48,316 nt of DNA from Actinomycetota bacterium (GCA_030837345.1 JAUPKQ010000172.1:1-48316), one strand, 5' to 3'; shown: positions 1-7,751, numbered from the stretch's first letter. Program-made: numbers and translations. Notes: generated from the sequence alone by a model not told the origin.

Positions 1-755
1 ATCCCCGACGGATCGCGGTTCGTCATCAGGTCGTCGAGTCCCACCTGCCGCTGGTGCACCATCTCGCCGGAAGGTTCCGCGGGCGGGGTGAGCCTTTCGA
101 CGACCTCGTCCAGGTCGGGACAATCGGCCTGCTGAACGCCATCGACCGGTTCGACCCCGGCCGCGGGAGCTTCACCGCCTTCGCGGTTCCCACGATCCTC
201 GGCGAGATCCGTCGGCACTTCCGCGATCGTGGCTGGGCGATGCGCGTACCTCGCCGCCTGCAGGATCTCGGACGCCGGGTCTCGATGGCCAGGGACGATC
301 TGACCCAGCAACTGGGGCGTTCACCCACCGTCCAGGACCTGGCGATCCACCTCGACGAGGACTCCGACCTCATCCTTGAGGCGTTGGAGAGCACCGCCGC
401 CTACACGATGGTCCCGCTCCCGACGACCCCGGAGGAGGCGTTCCTCGCCCCGCTCGGCGTCCTCGACGAAGGTCTCGCCCTCGTCGAGGACCGGGCCGTA
501 TTACGACCGTTGCTGGCCCGTCTCCCGAACCGGGAGCGGACCATCCTGGCCCTTCGGTTCGTCCGCGGGCTGTCCCAGTCCCGGATCGCCGCCGAGGTCG
601 GCGTCTCCCAGATGCACGTGTCCCGGTTACTGGCTCACAGCCTCGCCTTCCTCCGTGAAGGCCTCTCCGAGGAGAGAGAAGCGCCGAAAGGGCTGGATCC
701 GGACGGTTCTGACATGTTTCGACGAAGCCGGGACGACTTACCGAAACGGGTATGA
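1..755 (+). CDS. SigB/SigF-family RNA polymerase sigma factor, 5' end outside window
   Basis: The reading frame is open from the first bases, so the gene begins upstream; the GTG at 54 lies inside conserved region 2 and is not the start. Region 2.1-2.4 is recognisable: HLPLVHHLAGRFRGRGE, DDLVQVGTIGLLNAIDRFDP, then the helix leading to RHFRDRGWAMRVPRRLQDL. A region 3 segment follows (LTQQLGRSPTVQDLA). Region 4 (LPNRERTILALRFVRGLSQ, then the helix-turn-helix around SQMHVSRLL) lies near the C-terminus. The RDRGWAMRVPRR block is typical of the SigB/SigF general-stress and sporulation class. No anti-sigma or anti-anti-sigma gene is visible downstream; it could lie upstream of the window. The family call is firm, the exact paralogue is not. 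Confidence 0.93.
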   Translation, partial: PRRIAVRHQVVESHLPLVHHLAGRFRGRGEPFDDLVQVGTIGLLNAIDRFDPGRGSFTAFAVPTILGEIRRHFRDRGWAMRVPRRLQDLGRRVSMARDDLTQQLGRSPTVQDLAIHLDEDSDLILEALESTAAYTMVPLPTTPEEAFLAPLGVLDEGLALVEDRAVLRPLLARLPNRERTILALRFVRGLSQSRIAAEVGVSQMHVSRLLAHSLAFLREGLSEEREAPKGLDPDGSDMFRRSRDDLPKRV

Positions 756-790
756 CCGTGTCCGGACGCGGGTATCCCTGGCATACCTCG

Positions 791-1227
791 TCACTCGGTC
801 TCGGTGTCCGGACAATCACCATCCGCCGAGCTGTCCGGCGACGCACCGTCGTCGAGCACCCCGGCCACGGTGAACCCACAACGGAAATCACCGCCAACGG
901 GACGAGTACCACTCCGAACGGCACCCCCGACGTGCCGCACGTGAGGTAGGACACTGACGGCCGCGTGATCTGCCACACGAACACGAGGCTCGGACCGCGC
1001 GTCCCCTCGCTCCGCGACCCGGAGACAACGCCCGGACCGCCACCGAGAACGATCACTCAGGGCGCCAGGTCCACGGCGGCCGCGGGATCAGCAGCATCCG
1101 CGACCACCACCTCAACCGCCAGAAACACCCCGTATCAGGCACACACAAGGGCCTCGAGGAGGACAGTCAGAGCCAGAATGACCCGAACGGCACGCACGCG
1201 GGCAGGACCCGACGTACTGTCAGACAT
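791..1227 (-). pseudogene. Degraded small integral membrane protein gene (two in-frame stops plus a frameshift)
   Basis: On the minus strand an ATG at 1227 sits behind a GAGAGGTG ribosome-binding site and opens a frame reading SGPARVRAVRVILALTVLLE, a basic N-terminus and membrane helix. The same frame continues through TGA codons at 1137-1135 and 1059-1057 into YGVFLAVEVVVADAADPAAA, then VIVLGGGPG, then GPSLVFVWQIT and FGVVLVPLAVISVVG. A frameshift near 850-870 is needed to reach the other frame, which ends GVLDDGASPDSSADG and stops at 791. Put together, the pieces resemble a common actinobacterial four-helix membrane protein of about 140 residues with a conserved FVWQ segment. This resemblance is from memory and no function is known to me. 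The stops are read directly from the sequence. Confidence 0.72.
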
Positions 1228-1614
1228 CGACGGTCACCTCTCGTCCCTGTCGAATCACGCTCAATGAAACTTGTAGCGGGGTAAACAGGACGTCACTACT
1301 GATCCACCCAGGGGTATTGCCCTTCCTGGGGACCACCTGGCAGTATCACTGAAAGTACTCGATCGCTTACGCCACTGTCTGCGGTTGCTTAAACCTTCGT
1401 CAAGGGGCCCGCGAATTTTCCAGATCCCTTGTGAAGGCGGGCACAAGGATGTGAGGCTTGGCGTTGAATGAACGAAGCGCCGCAAAGGCGGGTCGCTTCC
1501 AGGGACACCTGTCCGCCGGGCTAGCGGACCTCCAGGACCCTGACCAAGATCATCGGTCGCATTGCGGCCGTCCGTCACGACCGCCCAACAAGGGGCAAAG
1601 GAGTGGACTTCCCC
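1228..1614. promoter_or_regulatory. 387-bp gene-free leader/promoter region of whiB1
   Basis: There is no credible gene here: the open frames are short and have no recognisable protein. The segment is less G+C-rich than its surroundings between about 1260 and 1440. It contains a CRP-like inverted repeat (separate entry) and ends in an AAAGGAG ribosome-binding site 11 nt before the whiB1 ATG. A long leader upstream of whiB1 that binds regulators is known in mycobacteria. I could not fix a -35/-10 pair. Confidence 0.5.
1427..1448. promoter_or_regulatory. CRP-like inverted repeat upstream of whiB1
   Basis: CCTTGTG and CACAAGG form perfect 7-bp arms around an 8-bp spacer. Read as a CRP/FNR site it is TGTGA-N6-GCACA, one base away from the TGTGA-N6-TCACA consensus. 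It lies about 170 bp before the whiB1 ATG. In M. tuberculosis whiB1 is known to be controlled by the cAMP-binding regulator Rv3676, so its position in front of this orthologue supports the reading. Direct regulation here is inference. Confidence 0.6.
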
Positions 1615-1863
1615 ATGGACTGGCGTCATCGGTCAGCGTGCCTCGACGAGGACCCGGAGCTGTTCTTCCCTATCGGGAACACCGGGCCAGCACTGCTGCA
1701 GATCGAGGAGGCCAAGGTCGTCTGTCGTCGCTGTGACGTCATGGACACCTGCCTCCGTTGGGCGCTGGAAACCGGTCAGGACGCTGGCGTCTGGGGCGGG
1801 CTCTCCGAGGATGAGCGTCGCGCACTCAAGCGCCGCAACGCCCGGGCCCGCCGCGCCGGCTGA
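1615..1863 (+). CDS. whiB1: WhiB1-type iron-sulfur transcription factor
   Basis: This 82-residue protein has cysteines at 9, 37, 40 and 46 (C-x27-C-x2-C-x5-C), the ligand set for a [4Fe-4S] cluster, and the GVWGG turn at 58-62. The basic tail ALKRRNARARR would contact DNA. Spacing and flanking residues (MDWRHRSACLDEDPELFFP at the N-terminus, SEDERRALKRRNAR near the end) match M. tuberculosis WhiB1. In that organism WhiB1 is an essential, nitric-oxide-sensitive regulator that binds the primary sigma factor. I chose ATG 1615 because it matches the family N-terminus and has AAAGGAG 11 nt upstream; the GTG at 1603 overlaps that ribosome-binding site. pdtaS follows convergently, as in mycobacteria. 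Confidence 0.95.
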   Translation: MDWRHRSACLDEDPELFFPIGNTGPALLQIEEAKVVCRRCDVMDTCLRWALETGQDAGVWGGLSEDERRALKRRNARARRAG

Positions 1864-1916
1864 TTCCGACGAACCTCGCCCGGCCGACCGGAACCTCCCG
1901 ATCGGCCGGAGGGTGA

Positions 1917-1941
1917 CTCGCCCGGTGTTCCACCGGGCGAG
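1917..1941. terminator. Hairpin terminator between whiB1 and pdtaS
   Basis: CTCGCCCGGTG and CACCGGGCGAG form a perfect 11-bp stem closed by a 3-nt loop (TTC), 54 bp after the whiB1 stop and 75 bp from the end of the convergent pdtaS. There is no T-tract, as is usual for high-G+C actinobacterial terminators. The symmetrical stem could serve both genes. Confidence 0.75.
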
Positions 1942-2015
1942 CGGGAGACCAGCGACAACACACGTAAGAGTTTCATCTGATCCACGAAGGTGTGAGGGGT
2001 CGCCGATGCGGCCCC

Positions 2016-3572
2016 TCACTGCATGCCCGCAGGCGCCACGGCCGCCGAAGGCTCCGGGGGGACATCGTCCTCCGAGGCCTCGTCGACGTCCTTACCCCTT
2101 CCTCGAAGGGTGACGTCGACGGAGACGGCCGTGCCGCCCTCGGGCGGACTCGACCACGCGATCCGTCCCCGCATCTCACCACCGACCAACGCCTTGACGA
2201 TCTGCGTGCCCAAGCCGTCCTTGCCGGCGACGAATCCCTCGGGCAGACCGGTGCCGTCGTCCTGGACGACGGCGTGCAGCCTTCGGCCCTCACGCCGGGC
2301 CTCGATGGTCACGGTGCCACCACCGGCCGCGAGGCCGTGCTCCACGGCGTTCGTCACGAGTTCCGTGAGGACCAGTGCGAGCGGGGTGGCGTTCTGGGCC
2401 TCGAGCTCACCGAAGCTTCCCTCCCGCCGCACACTCACCTGTCGCGTGCCAGACCCGGCGCCGGCCAGTTCGACGGCCAGCGCGATCGTCCGTTCGACGA
2501 CCTCGTCGAAGTCGACGGTCTCCCCGAGCCCCTCCGACAACGTCTCGTGCACGAGGGCAATCGTGGCGACCCTTCGCATCGCCTCCTGCAGGGCGGCTCG
2601 TCCCTCGTCCGAGGGAATCCGGCGCGCCTGCAGGCGTAGCAGAGCCGCGACCGTCTGAAGGTTGTTCTTGACGCGGTGGTGGACCTCCCGGATGGTCGCG
2701 TCCTTCGTGAGCAGTTCACGCTCCCGGCGTCGCAGCTCCGAGACGTCCCGCATCAGCACGATCGCCGAGATCCGCTGGCCGCCCGCGGTCAAGGGGATCG
2801 CCCGCAGCGAAAGGGTCACTCCCTGGGCTTCGATGTCACAACGCCAGGGAGCCCTGCCCGACAGGACGAGGGGCAGCGACTCGTCGACCGTCTCACTCGT
2901 CGTCCTGTCCACCAGAGGGGTGATGATCTCCACGAGGGACTGTCCGGCGAGGTCGCCGAGACAGCTCAGCCGGTGCAGCGCGGACAGGGCGTTCGGGCTG
3001 GCGTAGATGATGCGACCTTCGCGGTCGAGACGCAGCAGGCCGTCGCCGACACGTGGCGCTCCACGGCGCGACCCCGTCGGCGCACCGAGAATGGGAAAGT
3101 CCCCTGCCGCGATCATCCGCGCCAGGTCGTCGGCACACTGCTGATAGGTGAGCTCGAGGCGGGACGGCGTGCGGGCCGCGGCCAGATTGGTGTGCCTCCC
3201 CATGACCGCGACGACATTCCCGCGCCGGACGACGGGGATCGCCTCCTCCCGGACCGGGACGTCGTCATGCCACTCGGGATCCCTGTCCCGGCAGATACGG
3301 CGCAGCTCCCAGGCACGGTCGACCTGCGCCCTTCGGCCGCGAGGCGCCAGAGTGCCCACGAGATCGTCGTAGTAGACGGTCGCGCCGGTGCTGGGCCGGC
3401 AATGAGCCACGGCGATCCAGCCGTCGGAGGTACGGTCACGGACCCACAGCACGAGATCGGCGAACGACAGGTCGGAGAGCATCTGCCAGTCGCCGACCAA
3501 CAGATGCAGCCACTCGACGTCAGCAGGATCCAGATCCGCGTACGACGTCAGCAGATCGTTCAGCGTGGGCAC
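2016..3572 (-). CDS. pdtaS: PdtaS-type sensor histidine kinase (GAF-PAS-HisKA_2-HATPase)
   Basis: A soluble 518-residue kinase. Residues about 1-160 form the N-terminal GAF-like domain that opens PTLNDLLTSYADLDP. A PAS domain spans about 175-285. The dimerisation/phosphoacceptor block EVHHRVKNNLQTVAALLRLQ (His298/His299) defines the HisKA_2 type. The catalytic domain follows with an N-box ELVTNAVEH (404-412), DDGTGLP (438-444) and GLGTQIV. No membrane helix is present. In M. tuberculosis PdtaS phosphorylates the RNA-binding antiterminator PdtaR; that partner is not in this window. It keeps its mycobacterial position next to whiB1. The GTG start is set by the family N-terminus and by a TAGGGT hexamer 6 nt upstream, suggesting a leaderless transcript. 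An acidic, proline-rich tail follows the ATPase domain. Confidence 0.93.
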   Translation of the reverse strand: MPTLNDLLTSYADLDPADVEWLHLLVGDWQMLSDLSFADLVLWVRDRTSDGWIAVAHCRPSTGATVYYDDLVGTLAPRGRRAQVDRAWELRRICRDRDPEWHDDVPVREEAIPVVRRGNVVAVMGRHTNLAAARTPSRLELTYQQCADDLARMIAAGDFPILGAPTGSRRGAPRVGDGLLRLDREGRIIYASPNALSALHRLSCLGDLAGQSLVEIITPLVDRTTSETVDESLPLVLSGRAPWRCDIEAQGVTLSLRAIPLTAGGQRISAIVLMRDVSELRRRERELLTKDATIREVHHRVKNNLQTVAALLRLQARRIPSDEGRAALQEAMRRVATIALVHETLSEGLGETVDFDEVVERTIALAVELAGAGSGTRQVSVRREGSFGELEAQNATPLALVLTELVTNAVEHGLAAGGGTVTIEARREGRRLHAVVQDDGTGLPEGFVAGKDGLGTQIVKALVGGEMRGRIAWSSPPEGGTAVSVDVTLRGRGKDVDEASEDDVPPEPSAAVAPAGMQ

Positions 3573-3578
3573 GGCAGC

Positions 3579-3584
3579 ACCCTA
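3579..3584 (-). promoter_or_regulatory. -10 hexamer of pdtaS (leaderless)
   Basis: TAGGGT on the minus strand ends 6 nt before the GTG at 3572. With initiation 6-8 nt after the hexamer the transcript would begin at or next to the start codon. No Shine-Dalgarno sequence is present. No clear -35 element was seen. Confidence 0.55.
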
Positions 3585-3768
3585 GCCAGCGAGTGCCGAC
3601 CCCACACAACCCAGCGCCTGTCGCGATCATGCCCGTGTTAACGGGGGCTTCTTCCCACGTTAAGAGGCGACCGGCGATAGGGAGGTTCGATCAGCGAGCG
3701 GCGGTCCGGGTGCGGTCCGGGGTCGCTCGTGATCGGCGGGCGTGTCGGCGCGGCGGGTCGCGACACGT

Positions 3769-3794
3769 GATGATCGGAATCGATCATCTAGGCT
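3769..3794 (+). promoter_or_regulatory. 20-bp operator-like palindrome abutting a -10 element, upstream of the DUF2505 gene
   Basis: GATGATCG and CGATCATC form perfect 8-bp arms around GAAT (3769-3788). A TAGGCT hexamer (3789-3794), a good actinobacterial -10, follows immediately. Initiation would fall near 3801, giving a leader of about 40 nt that carries the AGGAGG ribosome-binding site. A repressor bound at the palindrome would cover the promoter. The regulator is unknown. Confidence 0.5.
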
Positions 3795-3839
3795 CGTCGG
3801 ACGTGAGCAGCGAGCAGGTCGGCCCGGCAGGAGGAACAC

Positions 3840-4337
3840 GTGCGGTTCAGCGCTGAGATCAGGTACGACGCCGATCCCCGGCAGGTGTTCCGCATGATAG
3901 TCGATCATGAGTTCCAGGAGGCCAAATGCCTCGCGAGCGGATCCCTGGAGCACGATGTCGAGGTCGCCGAGCATTCCGACGGCGGCGCCGTCGTCATCTC
4001 GAACCGGACGATGCCGACGGATCATCTGCCGGACTTCGCCCGTTCCCTCGTGGGTGCCACGGTTCACCTCCGCGAGACCCAGCGGTGGCGTCCGGCCTCG
4101 CCCGACGGAACCCGCACCGGTTCGATCGAGGTCGAGATCCACGGAGTGCCGGTGCGGTTCGTCGGGAGCCTCGCCCTCGCTCCTGACGGTTCGGGCACTC
4201 GCTGGCCGATCGAGGGCGAACTCACAGCGTCGGTGCCGCTCCTCGGGGGGCGCATCGAACGCGCCGCCGAGCCCGCCGTTCTGGCGGGGATCCGCGTCGA
4301 ACAGCGCACCGGGACGAGCTGGCTGGCCGATCATTGA
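3840..4337 (+). CDS. DUF2505 (SRPBCC-fold) protein
   Basis: A 165-residue protein starting MRFSAEIRYDADPRQVFRMI, the typical entry of the actinobacterial DUF2505 family. This family has the START/SRPBCC helix-grip fold with a cavity for a hydrophobic ligand. Later strands such as GSIEVEIHGVPVRFVG and the long C-terminal helix GGRIERAAEPAVLAGIRVEQ fit that fold. No signal peptide or catalytic motif is visible, and the ligand is unknown. GTG 3840 follows AGGAGG at good spacing. The gene stands alone, divergent from pdtaS and convergent with the next gene. Confidence 0.82.
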   Translation: MRFSAEIRYDADPRQVFRMIVDHEFQEAKCLASGSLEHDVEVAEHSDGGAVVISNRTMPTDHLPDFARSLVGATVHLRETQRWRPASPDGTRTGSIEVEIHGVPVRFVGSLALAPDGSGTRWPIEGELTASVPLLGGRIERAAEPAVLAGIRVEQRTGTSWLADH

Positions 4338-4370
4338 CCGTGTGCCCGGCGAGGCGTCACCCGAGAGAGG

Positions 4371-5417
4371 TCACCCGGCGAGGTAACTCCCGGAGAGGTA
4401 TCTCCCGGCGAGGTCGCAGCTGGTGACGGTGTACTCCGCGCCCAGGGAACGGGCGAGATCGGTGTCGGCGTGGGAACCGATCCAGGCGACGAGCAGGAGC
4501 CGACGGAGCATGACGAACGTCGGGAGCATCGCCTCGTCGTCCGGGCCGAGGACGGCGAGGCGCCGGTAACCGGCTGTCCAGGCGTCGACGAGTTCCGGCA
4601 CCCGCGGGTCGTGTTCGATGAAGGACAGCGAGGCTCCGAGGTCGTACAGGTACCACCCGAATCCGCAGTCGTCGAAGTCGATGACGTGCACGGGCGCCGT
4701 CCCGGTCGGGTCGATGAGCAGGTTGGCGAGGCGCATGTCGGCGTGGATCAACCCGAACCGGTCCGGTCCGTCGCCGAAGGCCTTCAGCCGTGCGCGGACG
4801 AGGTCGGCGCATCGGCCGAGGATCTCTCCCTCCGGACGACCCACCCCCAGGCCGTGACGCCAGTGCCCCCAGTGACCATCCGCGCCGATCGAGGTGTCGG
4901 CGTCCCACCTGAAGCGGGTGAAGGCCGGGGGCCGACGCCAGGAGCGGGCGTGCGCGTGCAGGTGCGCGGTGACCTCTCCGAGTTCCCGGAAGTCGTCGAC
5001 GAGCCGGGCACCGTGCGGTTCCACACCGTCCACCCAGGCGAAGCGGACGACGTGGCGGGCCTCGCCGTCCGGGTGATGACCGGCGACGACGCGGCTGCCA
5101 TCGAGGGCGGGGAGGACGGCGGGAACCGCCACGACGGCATCGGATCGCAGGGCCCCGATCCAGTCCAGCTCGCTCTCGACCGCCGCCGCGGAGTGGTAGC
5201 CGAGACGGTGAACGCGCAGGACCGAACGCGGTCCCGTGCTGTCCTCGACCGCGTACGTGGCGTTCTCGCTGATGTTGAGCAGGCGCAGCGGGGTGTCCGG
5301 GGCGATGCCGTACCGGGGCAGGACGGACCGGGCGATCAGTTCCAGGCGCTGACGTCGGGCCGGGTCTCCGTCGGGCCGTCGCAGGGTTCGCTCCGGTGAG
5401 ATGCCGGCGACCGTCAT
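4371..5417 (-). CDS. Aminoglycoside phosphotransferase-fold (APH) kinase-like protein
   Basis: About 348 residues with the APH/choline-kinase fold. A nucleotide-binding N-lobe (RLLNISENATYAVED, then RSVLRVHRLGYHS) precedes a catalytic loop GLIHADMRLANLLID, with the HxDxxxxN pattern, and a metal-binding VIDFDDCGFGWYLYDLG, equivalent to DFG/IDFxD. The substrate cannot be told: homologues phosphorylate homoserine, hydroxylysine, choline or antibiotics, and position gives no hint of resistance. ATG 5417 lies just after GGGAGG (short spacing); a longer frame to 5540 has an implausible proline/arginine-rich N-terminus. The last residues repeat a YLSG/YLAG motif, matching a short duplication in the DNA at 4380-4415. 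Confidence 0.85.
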   Translation of the reverse strand: MTVAGISPERTLRRPDGDPARRQRLELIARSVLPRYGIAPDTPLRLLNISENATYAVEDSTGPRSVLRVHRLGYHSAAAVESELDWIGALRSDAVVAVPAVLPALDGSRVVAGHHPDGEARHVVRFAWVDGVEPHGARLVDDFRELGEVTAHLHAHARSWRRPPAFTRFRWDADTSIGADGHWGHWRHGLGVGRPEGEILGRCADLVRARLKAFGDGPDRFGLIHADMRLANLLIDPTGTAPVHVIDFDDCGFGWYLYDLGASLSFIEHDPRVPELVDAWTAGYRRLAVLGPDDEAMLPTFVMLRRLLLVAWIGSHADTDLARSLGAEYTVTSCDLAGRYLSGSYLAG

Positions 5418-5501
5418 CGTCCTCCCGTCGTGTGCGCTCCTCCGGACGGAGGGCCAGGACCTCTGCCCGGCATCGCGATGGTAGAGGACCGGTGACGCCC
5501 G

Positions 5502-5531
5502 CCGGATCGGGACCGGCCGGATCGGGACCGG
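5502..5531. repeat. 15-bp perfect tandem duplication
   Basis: CCGGATCGGGACCGG occurs twice head-to-tail in the gap between the APH-fold gene and the DUF6912 gene. It is a small slippage-type repeat with no evident function. Confidence 0.8.
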
Positions 5532-5544
5532 TCGGGTCAACCCG

Positions 5545-6045
5545 TCAGATCAGGTCGCCGATCTCCGACACGTCGTACCAGAGCAGTTCGGTCGCCTCGG
5601 CCTCGTCGAGTACGAATCGGGCATCGTCGTCCCCGCGGTCGGCCTCGTCCAGGGCGATGATCGCCTGGGCGACGACCCCAGCGGCCGACTTCTCGTCGAC
5701 GTGAACGCTCGCCACGGCCGACACCGGGACGTCGGAGCCCACCCGGGCGGCGGACCGGAAGCGCTCGTCCGCGCACTCGCTGACGTCGGCCTCGGCGACG
5801 TCGGCGGCGATGACGACGCGGCGGCGCGGCGCGTCGGGGTCCGCGGCCAGCAGCCGCAGGGACGCCTCCGAGGCCTCGGTGAGGGCGACGTACTCCAGTT
5901 CCTCCAGGTCGCCCTCGACGTACCACTCCCGGATCGACGTGGTGACGGTGTGGGCGGCGGCCGGTGCCGGGAACACTCCGGTGGCGTGGGCCCGGGCCAG
6001 GTCGTGAAGGGTCGCCGGGAAGTAGACACGTCGATCAGTCGCCAT
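5545..6045 (-). CDS. DUF6912 family protein
   Basis: A 166-residue soluble protein starting MATDRRVYFPATLHDLARAH, the hallmark of the actinobacterial DUF6912 family. It contains HTVTTSIREWYVEGDLEELE and ends in a strongly acidic segment (DEADRGDDDARFVLDEAEAT) before LLWYDVSEIGDLI. It is predicted cytoplasmic. No catalytic motif is evident and the function is unknown. It often lies in conserved chromosomal regions and is transcribed alone here. A minus-strand TAGGCT 8 nt before the ATG suggests a leaderless transcript. Confidence 0.8.
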   Translation of the reverse strand: MATDRRVYFPATLHDLARAHATGVFPAPAAAHTVTTSIREWYVEGDLEELEYVALTEASEASLRLLAADPDAPRRRVVIAADVAEADVSECADERFRSAARVGSDVPVSAVASVHVDEKSAAGVVAQAIIALDEADRGDDDARFVLDEAEATELLWYDVSEIGDLI

Positions 6046-6053
6046 GGGAACGG

Positions 6054-6059
6054 AGCCTA
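6054..6059 (-). promoter_or_regulatory. -10 hexamer of the DUF6912 gene (leaderless)
   Basis: Minus-strand TAGGCT ends 8 nt before the ATG at 6045. The intervening bases contain no Shine-Dalgarno sequence. Confidence 0.55.
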
Positions 6060-6090
6060 GTGCGATGACTGTCCGTGGCCCCGCCCGACG

Positions 6091-7644
6091 CTAACGGACA
6101 GCTTCGATCATCTCGGCGAGGGAGTCGACGACGCATTGGCCGAGGACGGCGAGGTCGGGCATCGCCGCACGATCCGCGTAGAGCCCGTAGTAGACCCCGC
6201 CGTCGTACGACGTGAGGCCGACGCTCAACGCCTGTCCCCGCGCCAGCGGGATCACCGGGTACGACGCGAGCATGCGAGCCCGCCGCAGGTACAGGGGCAG
6301 CTGAGGTCCGGGGACGTTCGTGACGACCACGTTGAACAACCGTCGGGACAGTCCGCTCGCGGCCCTCGCCCCGAGCGAGTGCAGCGTCGGCGGGGCGAAT
6401 CCGGCGATCCCCGCCAGGGCGCGGGCCTCGACGCCGCGGCCTCCTTCACGATGGGCCCGGGTCTGGTAAGCGACCTGGTGAAGGCGCATGAGCGGGCTCT
6501 GCTCCCCGGTCGGCAGGTCGACGAGCAGCCAGGCGAGGTCGCTGCCGATGGCACCGGCAGGGGCTCCCTCGGGGTCGGTCCCGTCAGGATGGATGCTGAA
6601 CGGCACCAGGGCCCGGACCATGCTCGACGGGCGGATCGGCTCCCCGCGCGTCAGCAGCCAGGCCCGCAGCCCTCCCGCGAGCGTGGCGAGCACGACGTCC
6701 GTCACGGATGCCGCCTGGCTCTCGGGGGCAGGCGCGGGGACGGCGGAAGGATCGGGGACCGGTCCGAAGACTCTGCCACCGGTGGCCGCGGTGACGACGG
6801 TATCCCGGGGCGTCCCGGCACGGACGCGCCCGGCCGTCCGGCGTCGCCTGACCGCGGTGAAGTCGCGGATCTCGCGGTAGTCCTCCAGATCGGTGCTCAC
6901 CATGCAGAAGCGGCGGTCCGCCCCGACCTCCTGGTTGAGCGGGCTGCGCTGCGTGGGACGCGCCGCCGTCCTCGCCGCCAGCTCTCCGAGGACCTCGAAC
7001 GCGCTGCCGGCGCTGCTCCGGACGCTGCCGATGCCGGAGCGCAGCGTCTCGACGACCTGTTGGGGGCTGCGTACCGAGTCGGAGACCGCGCCGACGACCA
7101 GCTCCACGAGGGTCGGTTCCGGAGCGGGGGTCCACGTCTGTGCCGGGGGGTCGTAGGAGTCGGGCGAGGTGTCGAGGACGACCTGTCCGAGATCGACGGC
7201 GTGGACGCCGTCCACCAGCGCCTGATGCACCTTGGTCACAACGGCGAAGCGACCGTCCTCCAGCCCTTCGACGAGGGTGAGTTCCCAGAGGGGACGGTCC
7301 CTGGCGAGAGGTCTGGCCTGGAGTTCCGCCACGAGCCCCGCCAGCTGGTCAAGGGTGCCGGGAGCCGGTAGGGCGCTCTGCCGCACGTGGTGGTCGATGT
7401 CGAAGTTCTCGTCGTCCACCCACACGGGGTTGGCCAACCGTCCCGGGACCGTGCGGAGGCGCTGCCGGTACCGCGGGACGAAGGCGATCCGGGCCTCCAC
7501 ATGCTTGACGAGCCGGACGTGGTCGACCGGTCTGCGCGCCCGCCCGATCCCGGCGAACACCATGACCGACCCGACGTGCATGGGAGTCTCCGTCGACTCC
7601 AGGTACAGGAAGGACGCATCCAACGGTGTCAGGCGGTCCGGCAC
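6091..7644 (-). CDS. WS/DGAT-type O-acyltransferase with a variant active-site motif
   Basis: A 517-residue member of the wax-ester synthase/diacylglycerol acyltransferase family. The N-terminus (LTPLDASFLYLESTETPMHV) and the PRYRQRLRTVP, DHHVRQSALPAPGT, RPLWELTLVEGLE and NVVVTNVPGPQLPLY blocks are all typical. The catalytic HHxxxDG motif reads HQALVDG here (residues 140-146), so the second histidine is glutamine. Such enzymes use acyl-CoA to esterify long-chain alcohols or diacylglycerol. Many actinobacterial paralogues have weak or unknown activity, and the real acceptor is uncertain. The GTG start follows an AAGGA ribosome-binding site. A low-complexity insert lies near residues 270-300. 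No other lipid gene is adjacent. Confidence 0.9.
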   Translation of the reverse strand: MPDRLTPLDASFLYLESTETPMHVGSVMVFAGIGRARRPVDHVRLVKHVEARIAFVPRYRQRLRTVPGRLANPVWVDDENFDIDHHVRQSALPAPGTLDQLAGLVAELQARPLARDRPLWELTLVEGLEDGRFAVVTKVHQALVDGVHAVDLGQVVLDTSPDSYDPPAQTWTPAPEPTLVELVVGAVSDSVRSPQQVVETLRSGIGSVRSSAGSAFEVLGELAARTAARPTQRSPLNQEVGADRRFCMVSTDLEDYREIRDFTAVRRRRTAGRVRAGTPRDTVVTAATGGRVFGPVPDPSAVPAPAPESQAASVTDVVLATLAGGLRAWLLTRGEPIRPSSMVRALVPFSIHPDGTDPEGAPAGAIGSDLAWLLVDLPTGEQSPLMRLHQVAYQTRAHREGGRGVEARALAGIAGFAPPTLHSLGARAASGLSRRLFNVVVTNVPGPQLPLYLRRARMLASYPVIPLARGQALSVGLTSYDGGVYYGLYADRAAMPDLAVLGQCVVDSLAEMIEAVR

Positions 7645-7751
7645 AGATCCTTCCCTCCTCCACGGCGTTCACGGCTCGGTCGGGTCATGGACCGATGGTG
7701 CCACGCCGTCGCGGTGAGGCCGTGGTCGAGAAGCTCGGGCAGCCGGTCTGG

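Noticed and set aside
747-775. Two GGGTAT hexamers at the 3' end of the sigma factor gene as SigB/SigF-type promoters
   Set aside because: No GTTT-like -35 is found at the required 14-16 bp, and there is no intact downstream gene on that strand until whiB1, about 840 bp away.
758-813. Two GTGTCCGGAC copies as a terminator or attachment site
   Set aside because: They are direct repeats whose palindromic core is only 8 bp, 46 bp apart; there is no integrase or element between them.
965-1267. 100-codon plus-strand frame in the gap before whiB1
   Set aside because: Threonine/arginine-rich composition without homology; it is antisense to the decayed membrane-protein gene, which explains its openness.
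4371-4420. Short GAGGTAACTCCCGG-like repeats as a regulatory element
   Set aside because: They lie within the coding end of the APH-fold gene and are explained by its repeated YLSG/YLAG C-terminus.
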